Assembly (NCBI GenBank): GCA_033812735.1
Contig: JAPXTA010000116.1
Location: forward strand, 1 to 16,492
DNA length: 16,492 nucleotides
Direction of reading: 5' to 3'
From: JABFRJ01 sp033812735
GTDB lineage: Bacteria; Pseudomonadota; Alphaproteobacteria; Rhizobiales; Hyphomicrobiaceae
Part shown: piece by piece, positions 1 through 7,136 of the stretch
Numbering within the stretch: position 1 is the first letter of the stretch
Layout of the letters: each line of letters begins with the position of its first letter
The notes under the pieces: model-generated
What the model saw: only the letters and a program-made list of their open reading frames with translations
Database searches by the model: none
Told to the model about the DNA's origin: nothing
Made by a program: the position numbers and the translations under genes

Positions 1-35
1 GTGCCGGCCGCGCCTCCGACCTGGGGAAAGATCTA

Positions 36-560
36 ATGTATCTGCGTATTCTGGCTGCCGCCGCGGCAGCGATGACGTTTGCGTTGTCCACGTCTGCCGA
101 GGCAAGCCGTTGGCACTACTGGGACAACAACAGCCCGAGCAGCCGTAGCATAACCGAAGACGATCAACGTCCCACACGCAGCCGCTCGGCACGTGCCTCA
201 CGGTCGTCGTCCGATGACGACAGCTCCAGCCGCCGCTCGTCCTCGCGATCAACCCGCGCTTCCTACGATGACAGCGGCTCCTCCAGCCGTTCCGGCCTCG
301 GCCCCCGCCCCAGCGCCTGGTGCGGTTGGTTCATGCGCACCCGCCACGGCGGTGGCCCGGAGTTCAACCTCGCCGCCAACTGGCGCAAGTGGGGCAGCCC
401 CGGCCAGCCGCAGATCGGCGCCATCGTCGTCTGGCCTCACCACGTCGGCGAGATCGTCGGCAAGGCCGACAACGGCCAGTGGATCATTCTGTCGGGCAAT
501 GACGGCGGCGCCGTCCGCAGTCGCGCCCGTTCGATCGCTGGCGCAACCATCCGCGTGTGA
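36..560 (+). CDS. Secreted CHAP-like cysteine peptidase/amidase domain protein
   Basis: The 174-residue protein starts with a signal peptide (hydrophobic Ala-rich stretch about residues 5-19, likely cut after AEA at about 23). Residues 30-90 are a Ser/Arg/Asp-rich low-complexity spacer. The C-terminal 85 residues look like a CHAP/NlpC-P60-type fold: Cys96 in AWCGWFMR, a His in HHVGEIVG (His136 is the better catalytic candidate), and Asn155 in SGNDGGAV, the usual Cys-His-polar order of these enzymes. By family, such proteins cut peptidoglycan cross-links or amide bonds in the periplasm; the substrate here is unknown. The ATG at 36 follows a GGGGAAAGA ribosome site. The gene is convergent with the mutase downstream, separated by a palindrome. 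Class is fairly sure, activity is inferred. Confidence 0.72.
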   Translation: MYLRILAAAAAAMTFALSTSAEASRWHYWDNNSPSSRSITEDDQRPTRSRSARASRSSSDDDSSSRRSSSRSTRASYDDSGSSSRSGLGPRPSAWCGWFMRTRHGGGPEFNLAANWRKWGSPGQPQIGAIVVWPHHVGEIVGKADNGQWIILSGNDGGAVRSRARSIAGATIRV

Positions 561-596
561 TCTTAAACCCCGCAATAAATCACGCTTCTTTTGGTG

Positions 597-670
597 CCCC
601 GGATTTCGCGAAGCGAAAGTCCGGGGTCTTCAGCAGTCGAGTGAGAGCGCGAGCGGTGAGGACCCGGACA
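597..670. repeat. Compound intergenic palindrome (REP-like), possible bidirectional terminator
   Basis: The left arm CCCCGGATTTCGC (597-609) pairs with GCGAAAGTCCGGGG (613-626) around a GAA loop, with one bulged base. The GTCCGGGGTC of the right arm (619-628) can alternatively pair with GACCCGGAC at 662-670, so two mutually exclusive hairpins are possible. From memory, palindromes built on CCCCGGATTTCGC are dispersed in genomes of Bradyrhizobium relatives. It lies between the 3' ends of two convergent genes, where it could also stop transcription from both sides. Copy number cannot be judged from one window. Confidence 0.55.
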
Positions 671-720
671 TTCTTGCCTCGTGACCTCGGCAACAATTCC
701 GGGGAACCTTGAGAGAGTGT

Positions 721-2886
721 CTACTCCGCCGCGTCTTTCGCGTAGCCGAGCGCTGCGTTGAGCTTGACGATCAGGTCAGCCGCCGCAACCGCAATGTTCG
801 TCCCCGGTCCGAAGACGGCCTTCGCACCAGCTTTGAATAGTGCATCGTAGTCACCGGGCGGAATGACGCCGCCAACGACGATCATGATGTCGCCGCGTCC
901 TTCTTTCTCGAGCGCCGCGCGCAATTCCGGCACGAGCGTCAGGTGACCCGCCGCAAGCGACGACACACCGACGATATGCACGTCGTTCTCGACCGCCTGC
1001 CGCGCGGCTTCGTCTGGCGTCGCGAACAGCGGCCCGATATCGACGTCAAAGCCGAGATCGGCGAACGCCGTCGCGATCACCTTCTGCCCACGATCGTGCC
1101 CGTCCTGCCCCATCTTAGCGACCAGAATACGCGGCCGCCGCCCGTCGTTCGCCTCGAATTGCGTGACGAGATTGCGCACGCGGTCGATGTCGCCGGTCAT
1201 CGCAGAAGCCTCCGAACGATAGACGCCAGTGATGGAGCGGATCTCGGCCTGATGACGGCCGAACACGCCCTCGAGCGCATCCGAAATCTCGCCGACGGTC
1301 GCTTTCGCGCGTGCCGCATCGACGGCGAGCGCGAGCAGATTACCGCCGCTACGCGCACCATCGGCAAGCGCCTTGAGCTTCGCCGCGACCTCGTCTGCGT
1401 TCCGCTCGGCCTTGAGGCGCTGAAGTTTGTCGAGCTGCTGGTCACGCACTTTCTTGTTGTCGACTTTCAGGATCTCGATCTCGGCCTGGTTCTCGATCTT
1501 GAACTTGTTGACGCCGACAATGGTCTGCCGCCCACTGTCGATGCGCGCCTGCGTGCGTGCGGCGGCCTCTTCGATGCGCAACTTCGGAATGCCCGCTGCA
1601 ATCGCCTTCGCCATACCGCCGAGACGTTCGACTTCTTCGATATGTGCCATCGCCTTGACGGCGAGATCATACGTCAGCCGCTCGACATAGTGACTGCCGC
1701 CCCAAGGGTCGGCGACGCGGCACGTACCGCTTTCCTGCTGCAGGAAAAGTTGCGTGTTGCGCGCGATCCGTGCCGAGAAATCCGTCGGCAGCGCGATGGC
1801 TTCGTCGAGCGCATTGGTGTGCAGCGACTGCGTGTGCCCCTGCGTCGCGGCCATCGCTTCGATCGCTGTACGTGTCACGTTGTTGAACACGTCCTGCGCG
1901 GTGAGCGACCAGCCCGAGGTCTGCGAATGCGTGCGCAGCGACAGCGACCGCTCGTCCTTCGGTGCGAACTCTTTCTTGATCAGGTTCGCCCAGATCAACC
2001 GCGCTGCGCGAAGCTTTGCGACTTCCATGAAGAAGTTCATGCCGATCGCCCAGAAGAACGACAGCCGCGGCGCAAACTTGTCGATGCCGAGACCAGCGGC
2101 AACACCAGCGCGCGCATACTCGACCCCGTCGGCAAGCGTATAGGCAAGCTCGAGATCAGCCGTCGCGCCCGCTTCCTGCATATGATAGCCGGAGATCGAG
2201 ATCGAATTGAATTTCGGCATCTTCTGCGACGTGTAGGCGAAGATGTCCGAGATGATCCGCATCGAAGGCGCGGGCGGATAGATGTAGGTGTTCCGCACCA
2301 TGAATTCTTTGAGAATGTCGTTCTGAATGGTGCCCGACAGCTTCTCGGGCGGCACGCCTTGTTCCTCACCCGCGACAATGAACAAGGCGAGGATCGGCAG
2401 AACCGCACCGTTCATGGTCATCGAGACGGACATCTCCGCGAGGTTGATGCCGTCGAACAGCGTCCGCATGTCGTAGATGCTATCGATGGCAACACCCGCC
2501 ATGCCGACGTCGCCCTTCACACGCGGATGGTCGCTGTCGTAGCCGCGGTGCGTCGCCAGATCGAACGCGACCGACAAACCTTTCTGTCCCGCCGCGATGT
2601 TGCGGCGGTAGAAGGCATTCGAATCTTCTGCCGTCGAGAACCCGGCGTACTGCCGCACGGTCCAAGGCTGGGTCACGTACATCGTGGGGTATGGCCCGCG
2701 CAGGAACGGCGCGATGCCCGGATACCCATTCAGGAAATCGAGACCGGCTGTATCGGCGGCCGTATACCGGCCCTTGATTTCGATCCCCTCCGGCGTCTGA
2801 AAGGTCTTGGCCAGGGTGCTGGAACCCGTCGCCGGAGCCGCCTTGGCTTCGAGGGAAACAGTCGTGAAATCAGGGATCTGCGTCAT
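721..2886 (-). CDS. scpA: Methylmalonyl-CoA mutase, single-chain catalytic (large) subunit
   Basis: This 721-residue protein interconverts (R)-methylmalonyl-CoA and succinyl-CoA with adenosylcobalamin, the last step of propionyl-CoA use (odd-chain fatty acids, Val/Ile, ethylmalonyl-CoA pathway). The substrate TIM barrel spans about residues 40-560. It contains PTMY70 and PWTVRQYAGFS, Arg198 in EFMVRNTYIYPP and His235 in SISGYHMQEAG, all typical of true methylmalonyl-CoA mutases rather than isobutyryl-CoA relatives. The C-terminal B12 domain begins near 584 and carries the base-off cobalamin motif D595-G-H597-D-R-G. Length matches the usual large/homodimeric type (about 715). No small subunit or meaB chaperone is adjacent. 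The ATG at 2886 has no clear Shine-Dalgarno sequence. It may share transcription with the membrane protein upstream, but a hairpin at 2993-3024 separates them. Confidence 0.97.
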   Translation of the reverse strand: MTQIPDFTTVSLEAKAAPATGSSTLAKTFQTPEGIEIKGRYTAADTAGLDFLNGYPGIAPFLRGPYPTMYVTQPWTVRQYAGFSTAEDSNAFYRRNIAAGQKGLSVAFDLATHRGYDSDHPRVKGDVGMAGVAIDSIYDMRTLFDGINLAEMSVSMTMNGAVLPILALFIVAGEEQGVPPEKLSGTIQNDILKEFMVRNTYIYPPAPSMRIISDIFAYTSQKMPKFNSISISGYHMQEAGATADLELAYTLADGVEYARAGVAAGLGIDKFAPRLSFFWAIGMNFFMEVAKLRAARLIWANLIKKEFAPKDERSLSLRTHSQTSGWSLTAQDVFNNVTRTAIEAMAATQGHTQSLHTNALDEAIALPTDFSARIARNTQLFLQQESGTCRVADPWGGSHYVERLTYDLAVKAMAHIEEVERLGGMAKAIAAGIPKLRIEEAAARTQARIDSGRQTIVGVNKFKIENQAEIEILKVDNKKVRDQQLDKLQRLKAERNADEVAAKLKALADGARSGGNLLALAVDAARAKATVGEISDALEGVFGRHQAEIRSITGVYRSEASAMTGDIDRVRNLVTQFEANDGRRPRILVAKMGQDGHDRGQKVIATAFADLGFDVDIGPLFATPDEAARQAVENDVHIVGVSSLAAGHLTLVPELRAALEKEGRGDIMIVVGGVIPPGDYDALFKAGAKAVFGPGTNIAVAAADLIVKLNAALGYAKDAAE

Positions 2887-2992
2887 GTGCCCGGGTCCCG
2901 GCGATGTCGTGCGTCGTCAACAACATAAACCCCAGCCCGCCGCCGCCCGCAAGCCCGCCGATGGTCGCCCTCTAGCGCCGGCAAACGCAGAG

Positions 2993-3024
2993 GAGCCGGC
3001 CGTGGGTCACACCATGGCCGGCTC
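2993..3024 (-). terminator. Strong hairpin after the membrane-protein gene, likely terminator or attenuator
   Basis: GAGCCGGCC (2993-3001) and GGCCGGCTC (3016-3024) pair perfectly, and four further inner pairs extend the stem to about 13 bp with a small loop. On the minus strand it follows the stop codon of the 3047-3487 gene by about 22 bases. No U-run follows, so termination would be weak or Rho-assisted. It would partly insulate the mutase gene from the upstream gene. Confidence 0.5.
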
Positions 3025-3046
3025 TCGACGCTCTCCAACGGTAAAT

Positions 3047-3487
3047 CTAGGCGACTGACGGGGCCGCATCGCGTTGCTGACCGGCAAGGAACGGCAGCAT
3101 AAACACCGCATAGAACGCCACGTTCGAGACCATGTTGCCGTAGGCGCCCATCCGCCAGGAAACCGCCTGATCGACGAGGAACCACAGCGTGAATGCCGAC
3201 ATGACCGCCCGGCGCAACTGGCCCGCATCGGCACGCGCCATCGTCTCGACGGTCTGATGCATATAAAGACCCCAACCCATCATCACCGCGCCCATGATGC
3301 CGGCCATCAGCAAGCCTTCCCGGCCGGCATTGAGCGGCACCGAACCGGGCATCCTGAGAAACGCCACGTCGGTGAAAAGCCGCGCCGACGAGCCGAGTCC
3401 GCTCACATCCATGACGGCGAACATCGCGCCGAACGCAATTGTGAAAAGGCTCCAACCCTTCAGCCACTTGATCCAGAAGTCAGTCAT
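3047..3487 (-). CDS. Four-helix integral membrane protein of unknown function
   Basis: I do not recognise a named family. The ATG at 3487 is chosen over one 63 bases upstream because AAGGAG sits at ideal spacing before it, giving 146 residues beginning MTDFWIKWLKGW. Four hydrophobic helices are visible at about residues 11-29, 60-78, 97-114 and 118-136. The short loops carry conserved-looking polar groups (NAGREG near 53-58; LVDQAVSWRMGAYGNM near 104-119). It resembles small DoxX/DUF-type inner-membrane proteins in size and helix count but lacks a diagnostic motif. It is divergently oriented from the XRE regulator, which could control it. The gene is probably real; no function is assigned. 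Confidence 0.7.
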   Translation of the reverse strand: MTDFWIKWLKGWSLFTIAFGAMFAVMDVSGLGSSARLFTDVAFLRMPGSVPLNAGREGLLMAGIMGAVMMGWGLYMHQTVETMARADAGQLRRAVMSAFTLWFLVDQAVSWRMGAYGNMVSNVAFYAVFMLPFLAGQQRDAAPSVA

Positions 3488-3614
3488 CGTTTCGCTCCTT
3501 GGCTCGATTTGCGCTGGTGCGGTTCTCGCCAAAGCCGGAAGGCGAAACAATTACGCCGCAAGTAAGTGGCGGCCTGCGCAGTTCGAGCTACGGTAGTCTC
3601 CGCGACTTGCGATC

Positions 3615-3636
3615 CGGCGCGCAATTCAGCGCGCCG
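3615..3636. promoter_or_regulatory. GC-rich dyad in the divergent promoter region, possible operator
   Basis: CGGCGCGC (3615-3622) and GCGCGCCG (3629-3636) form a perfect 8-bp inverted repeat around AATTCA. It lies about 31 bases before the start of the XRE regulator and in the 180-bp region shared with the divergent membrane-protein gene. This is where an autoregulatory site would be expected. GC-rich dyads are easily produced by chance in this genome, so the call is tentative. Confidence 0.3.
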
Positions 3637-3667
3637 CGGCAGGTCGTACGAAAGCGAGCCCGCACCG

Positions 3668-4453
3668 ATGCCCGACCGCACACCCTTCGCCAATGCCCTC
3701 AGGGACTGGCGCGCACGCCGCCGCATGAGCCAGCTCGATCTCGCGCTTGAAGCGGGCATCTCCGCCCGCCATCTCGCCTTTCTGGAAACTGGCCGCGCCA
3801 AACCGAGCCGCGACATGGTCGGCCAATTGATGTCTGCACTCGAGGTACCGCTCCGCGACCGCAACGATCTGCTGCTCACCGCCGGATTTGCACCGATCTA
3901 CGAACAAAGGGCCCTCGACGACGCAGATCTCAAACCGCTGCGCCAGGCACTCGACCGGCTGCTCGATCGACACACGCCATATCCGGGAATCTTATTGGAC
4001 CGTGGCTGGAACATCGTCGGCGCCAATGCCGTAGCGGCAAAACTATTCGACTTGATCGGCGGCGACCCCACGGACACCAATATCCTCACGCGTCTTGCAA
4101 ACTCCGATCGAACCTCTGAGGTCATCGAGAACTGGCCGAGCCTCGCCGCCGAGTTCGCCCAGCGCCTGAAGGCGGAAGCGCTTCGTTCGGCCGACCACGA
4201 GATGCTTGCACGCCTCGACGCCTTCCGGGAAAAAGTTGCGGCCGATCTGGGCGGGCTGCCAGCATCACCAGCCGATAGCCCGCTCCTGTGCGCGCATTTC
4301 CGTTTGCCGAACGGCGCGCGAATGTCGCTATTCTCGGTCGTCGGCCAATTCAGTGCCGCGCATGATGTGACGGCAGCCGATCTCCGGTTCGAGCTATTTT
4401 TTCCAGCTGACGAGGCCAGCCGCACAACGTTGGAATCGATGGCCGCGCCATAG
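3668..4453 (+). CDS. XRE-family transcriptional regulator with MmyB-like ligand-binding domain
   Basis: The 261-residue protein has an N-terminal helix-turn-helix (about 7-62; RRRMSQLDLALEAGISARHLAFLETGRAKPSRDMV is split over the two core helices and the ETG-x-x-x-PS signature). It is followed by a domain of about 160 residues starting near TPYPGILLDRGWNIVGANAVA. That arrangement is the MmyB-type regulator family: the C-terminal half is PAS-like and is thought to bind a small ligand, possibly a fatty acid in characterised members. Start at ATG 3668 is preferred because the upstream 34 codons contain no family sequence. It is divergent from the 3047-3487 membrane protein, whose gene is a candidate target. 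Its stop is only 6 bases from the convergent acetyltransferase gene. Confidence 0.9.
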   Translation: MPDRTPFANALRDWRARRRMSQLDLALEAGISARHLAFLETGRAKPSRDMVGQLMSALEVPLRDRNDLLLTAGFAPIYEQRALDDADLKPLRQALDRLLDRHTPYPGILLDRGWNIVGANAVAAKLFDLIGGDPTDTNILTRLANSDRTSEVIENWPSLAAEFAQRLKAEALRSADHEMLARLDAFREKVAADLGGLPASPADSPLLCAHFRLPNGARMSLFSVVGQFSAAHDVTAADLRFELFFPADEASRTTLESMAAP

Positions 4454-4459
4454 GCAGCG

Positions 4460-5029
4460 CTAGAGATCGATGGCGTAAAGATGCCGGAGCTGATCGCCCC
4501 AATAGTCGCTCGTGAACGTGGTCACAAAGCGCCCGCCATTAGCTAGCACGACCTTCTGCGACGCCACATTGTCAGCGTCGGTGGTGATGTCGAGGCGAGT
4601 AAGCCCGACGTCCCGTGCCTCGCTCAGCATGTGACGAAGCGCCTTCCGCGCATAGCCGTGCCCCTGCTTCCACGGAACAACAGAATATCCGACATGTCCG
4701 AGAACATACGCCGGCAGCGCTCCGCCCTCGGCGGGCCATCGCAAATTGATCGCCCCGGCGAATTCTCCGTCCCAAATCCACCGGATGCGCCCCGGAAGTT
4801 TCGGCACAATCGTCCCGTCTAGCAACGTCACCATGCCGAGTGGAGCGTCGTCGCGGCGCGCCGCGATAAAGCCTTCGGGATCTCGCGCAATCTCGGCAAG
4901 TTCTTCAACGGATACGTCGCGCACCGTGTTGGAACTCCACCCACGGCGCAGAGCCTCAGCATAGCTTTCGAGCATCGAAAGCTGCGGCTCTGCGAAACCG
5001 ATGAACGACAGTTCACACATCACGCACAT
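4460..5029 (-). CDS. GNAT-family N-acetyltransferase
   Basis: The 189-residue protein carries the GNAT acetyl-CoA-binding motif A: GHVGYSVVPW (111-120) followed by Q122-G-H-G125-Y-A127, the Q/R-x-x-G-x-G/A pyrophosphate loop. Motif B lies around residues 144-166 (LDITTDADNVASQKVVLANGG). Residues 1-105 are a longer-than-usual N-terminal part with WDGEFAGAINLRW forming early beta strands. The acceptor substrate cannot be predicted. ATG 5029 gives the longest form; a second ATG at 5020 is equally possible and neither has a clear ribosome site. The gene is divergent from the repeat protein at 5200 and convergent with the XRE regulator. Confidence 0.88.
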   Translation of the reverse strand: MCVMCELSFIGFAEPQLSMLESYAEALRRGWSSNTVRDVSVEELAEIARDPEGFIAARRDDAPLGMVTLLDGTIVPKLPGRIRWIWDGEFAGAINLRWPAEGGALPAYVLGHVGYSVVPWKQGHGYARKALRHMLSEARDVGLTRLDITTDADNVASQKVVLANGGRFVTTFTSDYWGDQLRHLYAIDL

Positions 5030-5160
5030 TCAGGCAGCACCGCTATGATTGACTGTGGCCGAATCGCCCCACCGGTTCATCTCTCTTGCACCGGCTAAGG
5101 TCCTCGCGCCTGTCGCGAGTAGCCTTTCAGTTCACTGTTGGATAGTTTGGCGGCTCCAAA

Positions 5161-5175
5161 GAAGCCGGGGGCTTC
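5161..5175 (+). promoter_or_regulatory. Small hairpin just upstream of a ribosome-binding site
   Basis: GAAGCC-GGG-GGCTTC forms a compact 6-bp stem about 12 bases before the TGGAG ribosome site at 5188-5192. It may shape mRNA stability or translation of the exported repeat protein. No sequence-specific regulator is implied. Confidence 0.3.
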
Positions 5176-5199
5176 CCTGAAGATTTGTGGAGTATGTCT

Positions 5200-6432
5200 A
5201 TGTTCCGGAGGCTGGTTATTGCCAGCGTCGCAGCCGCGACGTTGAGCATGGCATCCGCCGCGCAGGCCCAGGATAACTGGGTTTTGCTCGGCAGCAAGAG
5301 CGTCAGCGGAAGCGGCTCGAGCGATTCAATCGATGTGTCGGGGGCAAAAGGAAGCTTCAAGGCATTTCGCCTGATCGCGAAACAAGGTGGCGTCGACATT
5401 GATAATGTCGAGGTCGTCTATTCCGGAGCAGCGGCTCATAATGAGCGCCGCCCGATCAACCTGAATCAGGGCGACCGCACGCGTCCGATCGATCAGCGCG
5501 ACGCCCAGCGCTTCGTCGACCGCGTCAATCTCAGCTATAAGGGCCGCGGCCAGCCGGCCGTCATCGAAGTCTACGGCCTGCAGAATCCGACTGGCGCTCG
5601 CGCCACGCGGACAGCTGCGGCCGCAACGCCGGCAGCACCAGCTGCAGCGCCGGCCAGCGGTCCGATCGCCGCCGCTCCGACCAAATCTGAACCGGTCAAA
5701 GCGCAACCCGGCCAGATGGTCCAGGGCGGCGATGTTCTCTTCGGAACCCAAACCGTCGGATTCGGCGTCGACCGCGACGTGATCCCTGTCGGTGCCGAAA
5801 TTGGCAAGTTCGACAAACTCCGCCTTCGCGTGCTCGACAACGACATCTTCATCCGCTCGATGAAGGTCGTCTACGCCAACGGCGAAAGCGAGGAGATCGC
5901 CTACAATGCCGACGTGAAGAAGGACAGCCGCACACGCTGGCTGAACCTCAAGGGCGACCGCTTCATCAAGGAAATCCAGCTGATCTATAACTCGCGTCCG
6001 AACTTCAAGGGCCGCGCCTATGTCGAAGTCTACGGCCAGTATGCCGAAGGCTGGCTTGGCCCGCAGGGCGAGGGTCGCAAGTTCAATCAGGGCTTCGTTC
6101 TCCTCGGCGCCCAGACGGCAGGCTTCACCATCGATCGCAACGACCGTGTCGAAGTCGGCCGGAACGAAGGCGGCTTCCGCAAGATCCGCGTCAACGTCAA
6201 GGACCAGGCGATCACACTGTTCGAAGTGCGCGTCGTCTATGGCAACGGTGAGGTCGACATCATCCCGGCCAACCGTACCCGCGTCGACGCAGGTGGCACG
6301 TACGGCCCAATCGACCTCAAGGGTGGCTCGCGTGTCATCTCCGAGATCCGTCCGACCTACCGCACCCGCATCTTCCAGCAGGGCGGCGTCGCCAAGGGTC
6401 GCGCGGTCGTGGAGTTCTGGGGCCAGCACTAA
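5200..6432 (+). CDS. Exported protein with three homologous beta-rich repeats (DUF2541-like)
   Basis: The 410-residue protein has a signal peptide cut after AQA (about residue 23). ATG 5200 is preferred because TGGAG at 5188-5192 is well spaced; the ATG at 5194 is too close. Three copies of a roughly 100-residue module follow: about 27-127, 178-280 and 298-410. Each opens with V-L-L/F-G, has a DR(D/N) strand, a central V-V-Y-x-NG strand, an 'L-K-G-x-R' turn, and ends with G-R-A-x-V-E-V/F-x-G. Copy 1 is most diverged and is joined to copy 2 by an Ala/Pro linker (138-175). Periplasmic location is inferred; function is unknown. The shape suggests a beta-sandwich ligand or surface binder. The similarity to DUF2541 is from memory and should be searched. 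Confidence 0.8.
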   Translation: MFRRLVIASVAAATLSMASAAQAQDNWVLLGSKSVSGSGSSDSIDVSGAKGSFKAFRLIAKQGGVDIDNVEVVYSGAAAHNERRPINLNQGDRTRPIDQRDAQRFVDRVNLSYKGRGQPAVIEVYGLQNPTGARATRTAAAATPAAPAAAPASGPIAAAPTKSEPVKAQPGQMVQGGDVLFGTQTVGFGVDRDVIPVGAEIGKFDKLRLRVLDNDIFIRSMKVVYANGESEEIAYNADVKKDSRTRWLNLKGDRFIKEIQLIYNSRPNFKGRAYVEVYGQYAEGWLGPQGEGRKFNQGFVLLGAQTAGFTIDRNDRVEVGRNEGGFRKIRVNVKDQAITLFEVRVVYGNGEVDIIPANRTRVDAGGTYGPIDLKGGSRVISEIRPTYRTRIFQQGGVAKGRAVVEFWGQH

Positions 6433-6481
6433 GACCCAGAACTGAGACCCAGCACTGAGACAGTGCACAGCACGTCGATCA

Positions 6482-6506
6482 AAAGGGCGCCCTCGTGGCG
6501 CCCTTT
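6482..6506 (+). terminator. Intrinsic terminator-like hairpin after the repeat protein
   Basis: AAAGGGCGCC (6482-6491) and GGCGCCCTTT (6497-6506) form a perfect 10-bp stem with a CTCGT loop, 49 bases after the stop codon. The A/T pairs at the stem base supply a short U stretch on either strand. It separates this gene from hslVU. Confidence 0.8.
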
Positions 6507-6528
6507 CAGTTTGTGCACCCGCACGATG

Positions 6529-6557
6529 CTTGCCGGAAGCGGCTTCGGACGCCATAT
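6529..6557 (+). promoter_or_regulatory. RpoH (sigma-32)-like promoter before hslVU
   Basis: CTTGCC at 6529-6534 and CCATAT at 6552-6557 are separated by 17 bases. This fits the alphaproteobacterial heat-shock pattern (CTTG near -35, C-x-TAT-x-T near -10). It ends 42 bases before the hslV start. HslVU is a classical RpoH target, which supports the call. A sigma-70-like TAGAAT at 6564-6569 overlaps the start region but has no good -35. Confidence 0.45.
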
Positions 6558-6599
6558 GACGCTTAGAATCGTACCCGATCGCTGTGAAAGAGGCCTGCA

Positions 6600-7127
6600 A
6601 TGACCACCATCCTGACCGTGCGCAAAGGCGGCAAGGTCGTGATCGCCGGAGACGGACAAGTCAGCCTCGGCCAGACAGTGATCAAGGCGAACGCACGCAA
6701 AGTCCGCTCGCTCGGCAAAGGCGACGTCATCGGCGGCTTTGCCGGCGCCACCGCAGACGCCTTTACGCTGTTCGAACGCCTCGAAACGAAGCTGGAGCGC
6801 TTTCCAGGTCAACTGACCCGCGCCGCCGTCGAATTGGCGAAGGACTGGCGCACCGATCGCTACCTGCGGCGCCTCGAAGCCATGATGTTGGTCGCCGACC
6901 GCGAGAGAACACTCGTCCTGACTGGAACCGGTGACGTCCTCGAACCTGAAAGCGATTGCATGGGCATTGGCTCCGGCGGCAACTATGCCCTCGCGGCCGC
7001 CCGCGCGTTGTTGGATAGCGACAAGTCTGCCGAAGACATTGCCCGCCGCGCCATGGCCATCGCCGCCGATATTTGCGTTTACTCGAACGAAAACGTCGTC
7101 ATCGAGCAACTGGACAGCGTGCGTTAA
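6600..7127 (+). CDS. hslV: ATP-dependent protease HslV (ClpQ), peptidase subunit
   Basis: HslV forms the two stacked hexamers of the cytoplasmic HslVU protease, degrading misfolded and regulatory proteins unfolded by HslU. The 175-residue product begins MTTILTVRKGGKVVIAGDGQ, so removal of Met exposes the catalytic Thr2 nucleophile. Asp18 (in GDGQ) and Lys34 (in NARKVRSL) are the partner residues, corresponding to mature Thr1, Asp17 and Lys33. GFAGATADA lines the active site as usual. Length equals the E. coli protein. GAAAGAGG precedes the ATG at good spacing. Unlike some alphaproteobacterial versions there is no N-terminal extension before the Thr. It lies 9 bases upstream of hslU in one operon. 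Confidence 0.98.
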   Translation: MTTILTVRKGGKVVIAGDGQVSLGQTVIKANARKVRSLGKGDVIGGFAGATADAFTLFERLETKLERFPGQLTRAAVELAKDWRTDRYLRRLEAMMLVADRERTLVLTGTGDVLEPESDCMGIGSGGNYALAAARALLDSDKSAEDIARRAMAIAADICVYSNENVVIEQLDSVR

Positions 7128-7136
7128 AGAGCGAAC

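Noticed and set aside
943..2928. Long open frame (661 codons) on the plus strand opposite methylmalonyl-CoA mutase
   Set aside because: It is antisense to a complete, unmistakable mutase gene. The Arg/His/Asp-rich translation has no family features and arises from third-position GC bias.
3566..3667. Upstream ATG at 3566 as the start of the XRE regulator
   Set aside because: The extra 34 residues are Arg/Ala/Ser-rich, unlike the family, and would cover the promoter region; ATG 3668 begins directly before the helix-turn-helix domain.
5326..6600. 424-codon minus-strand frame opposite the triple-repeat protein
   Set aside because: Asp/Ala/Val-rich mirror of the real coding frame; the plus strand has a signal peptide, repeats and a ribosome site.
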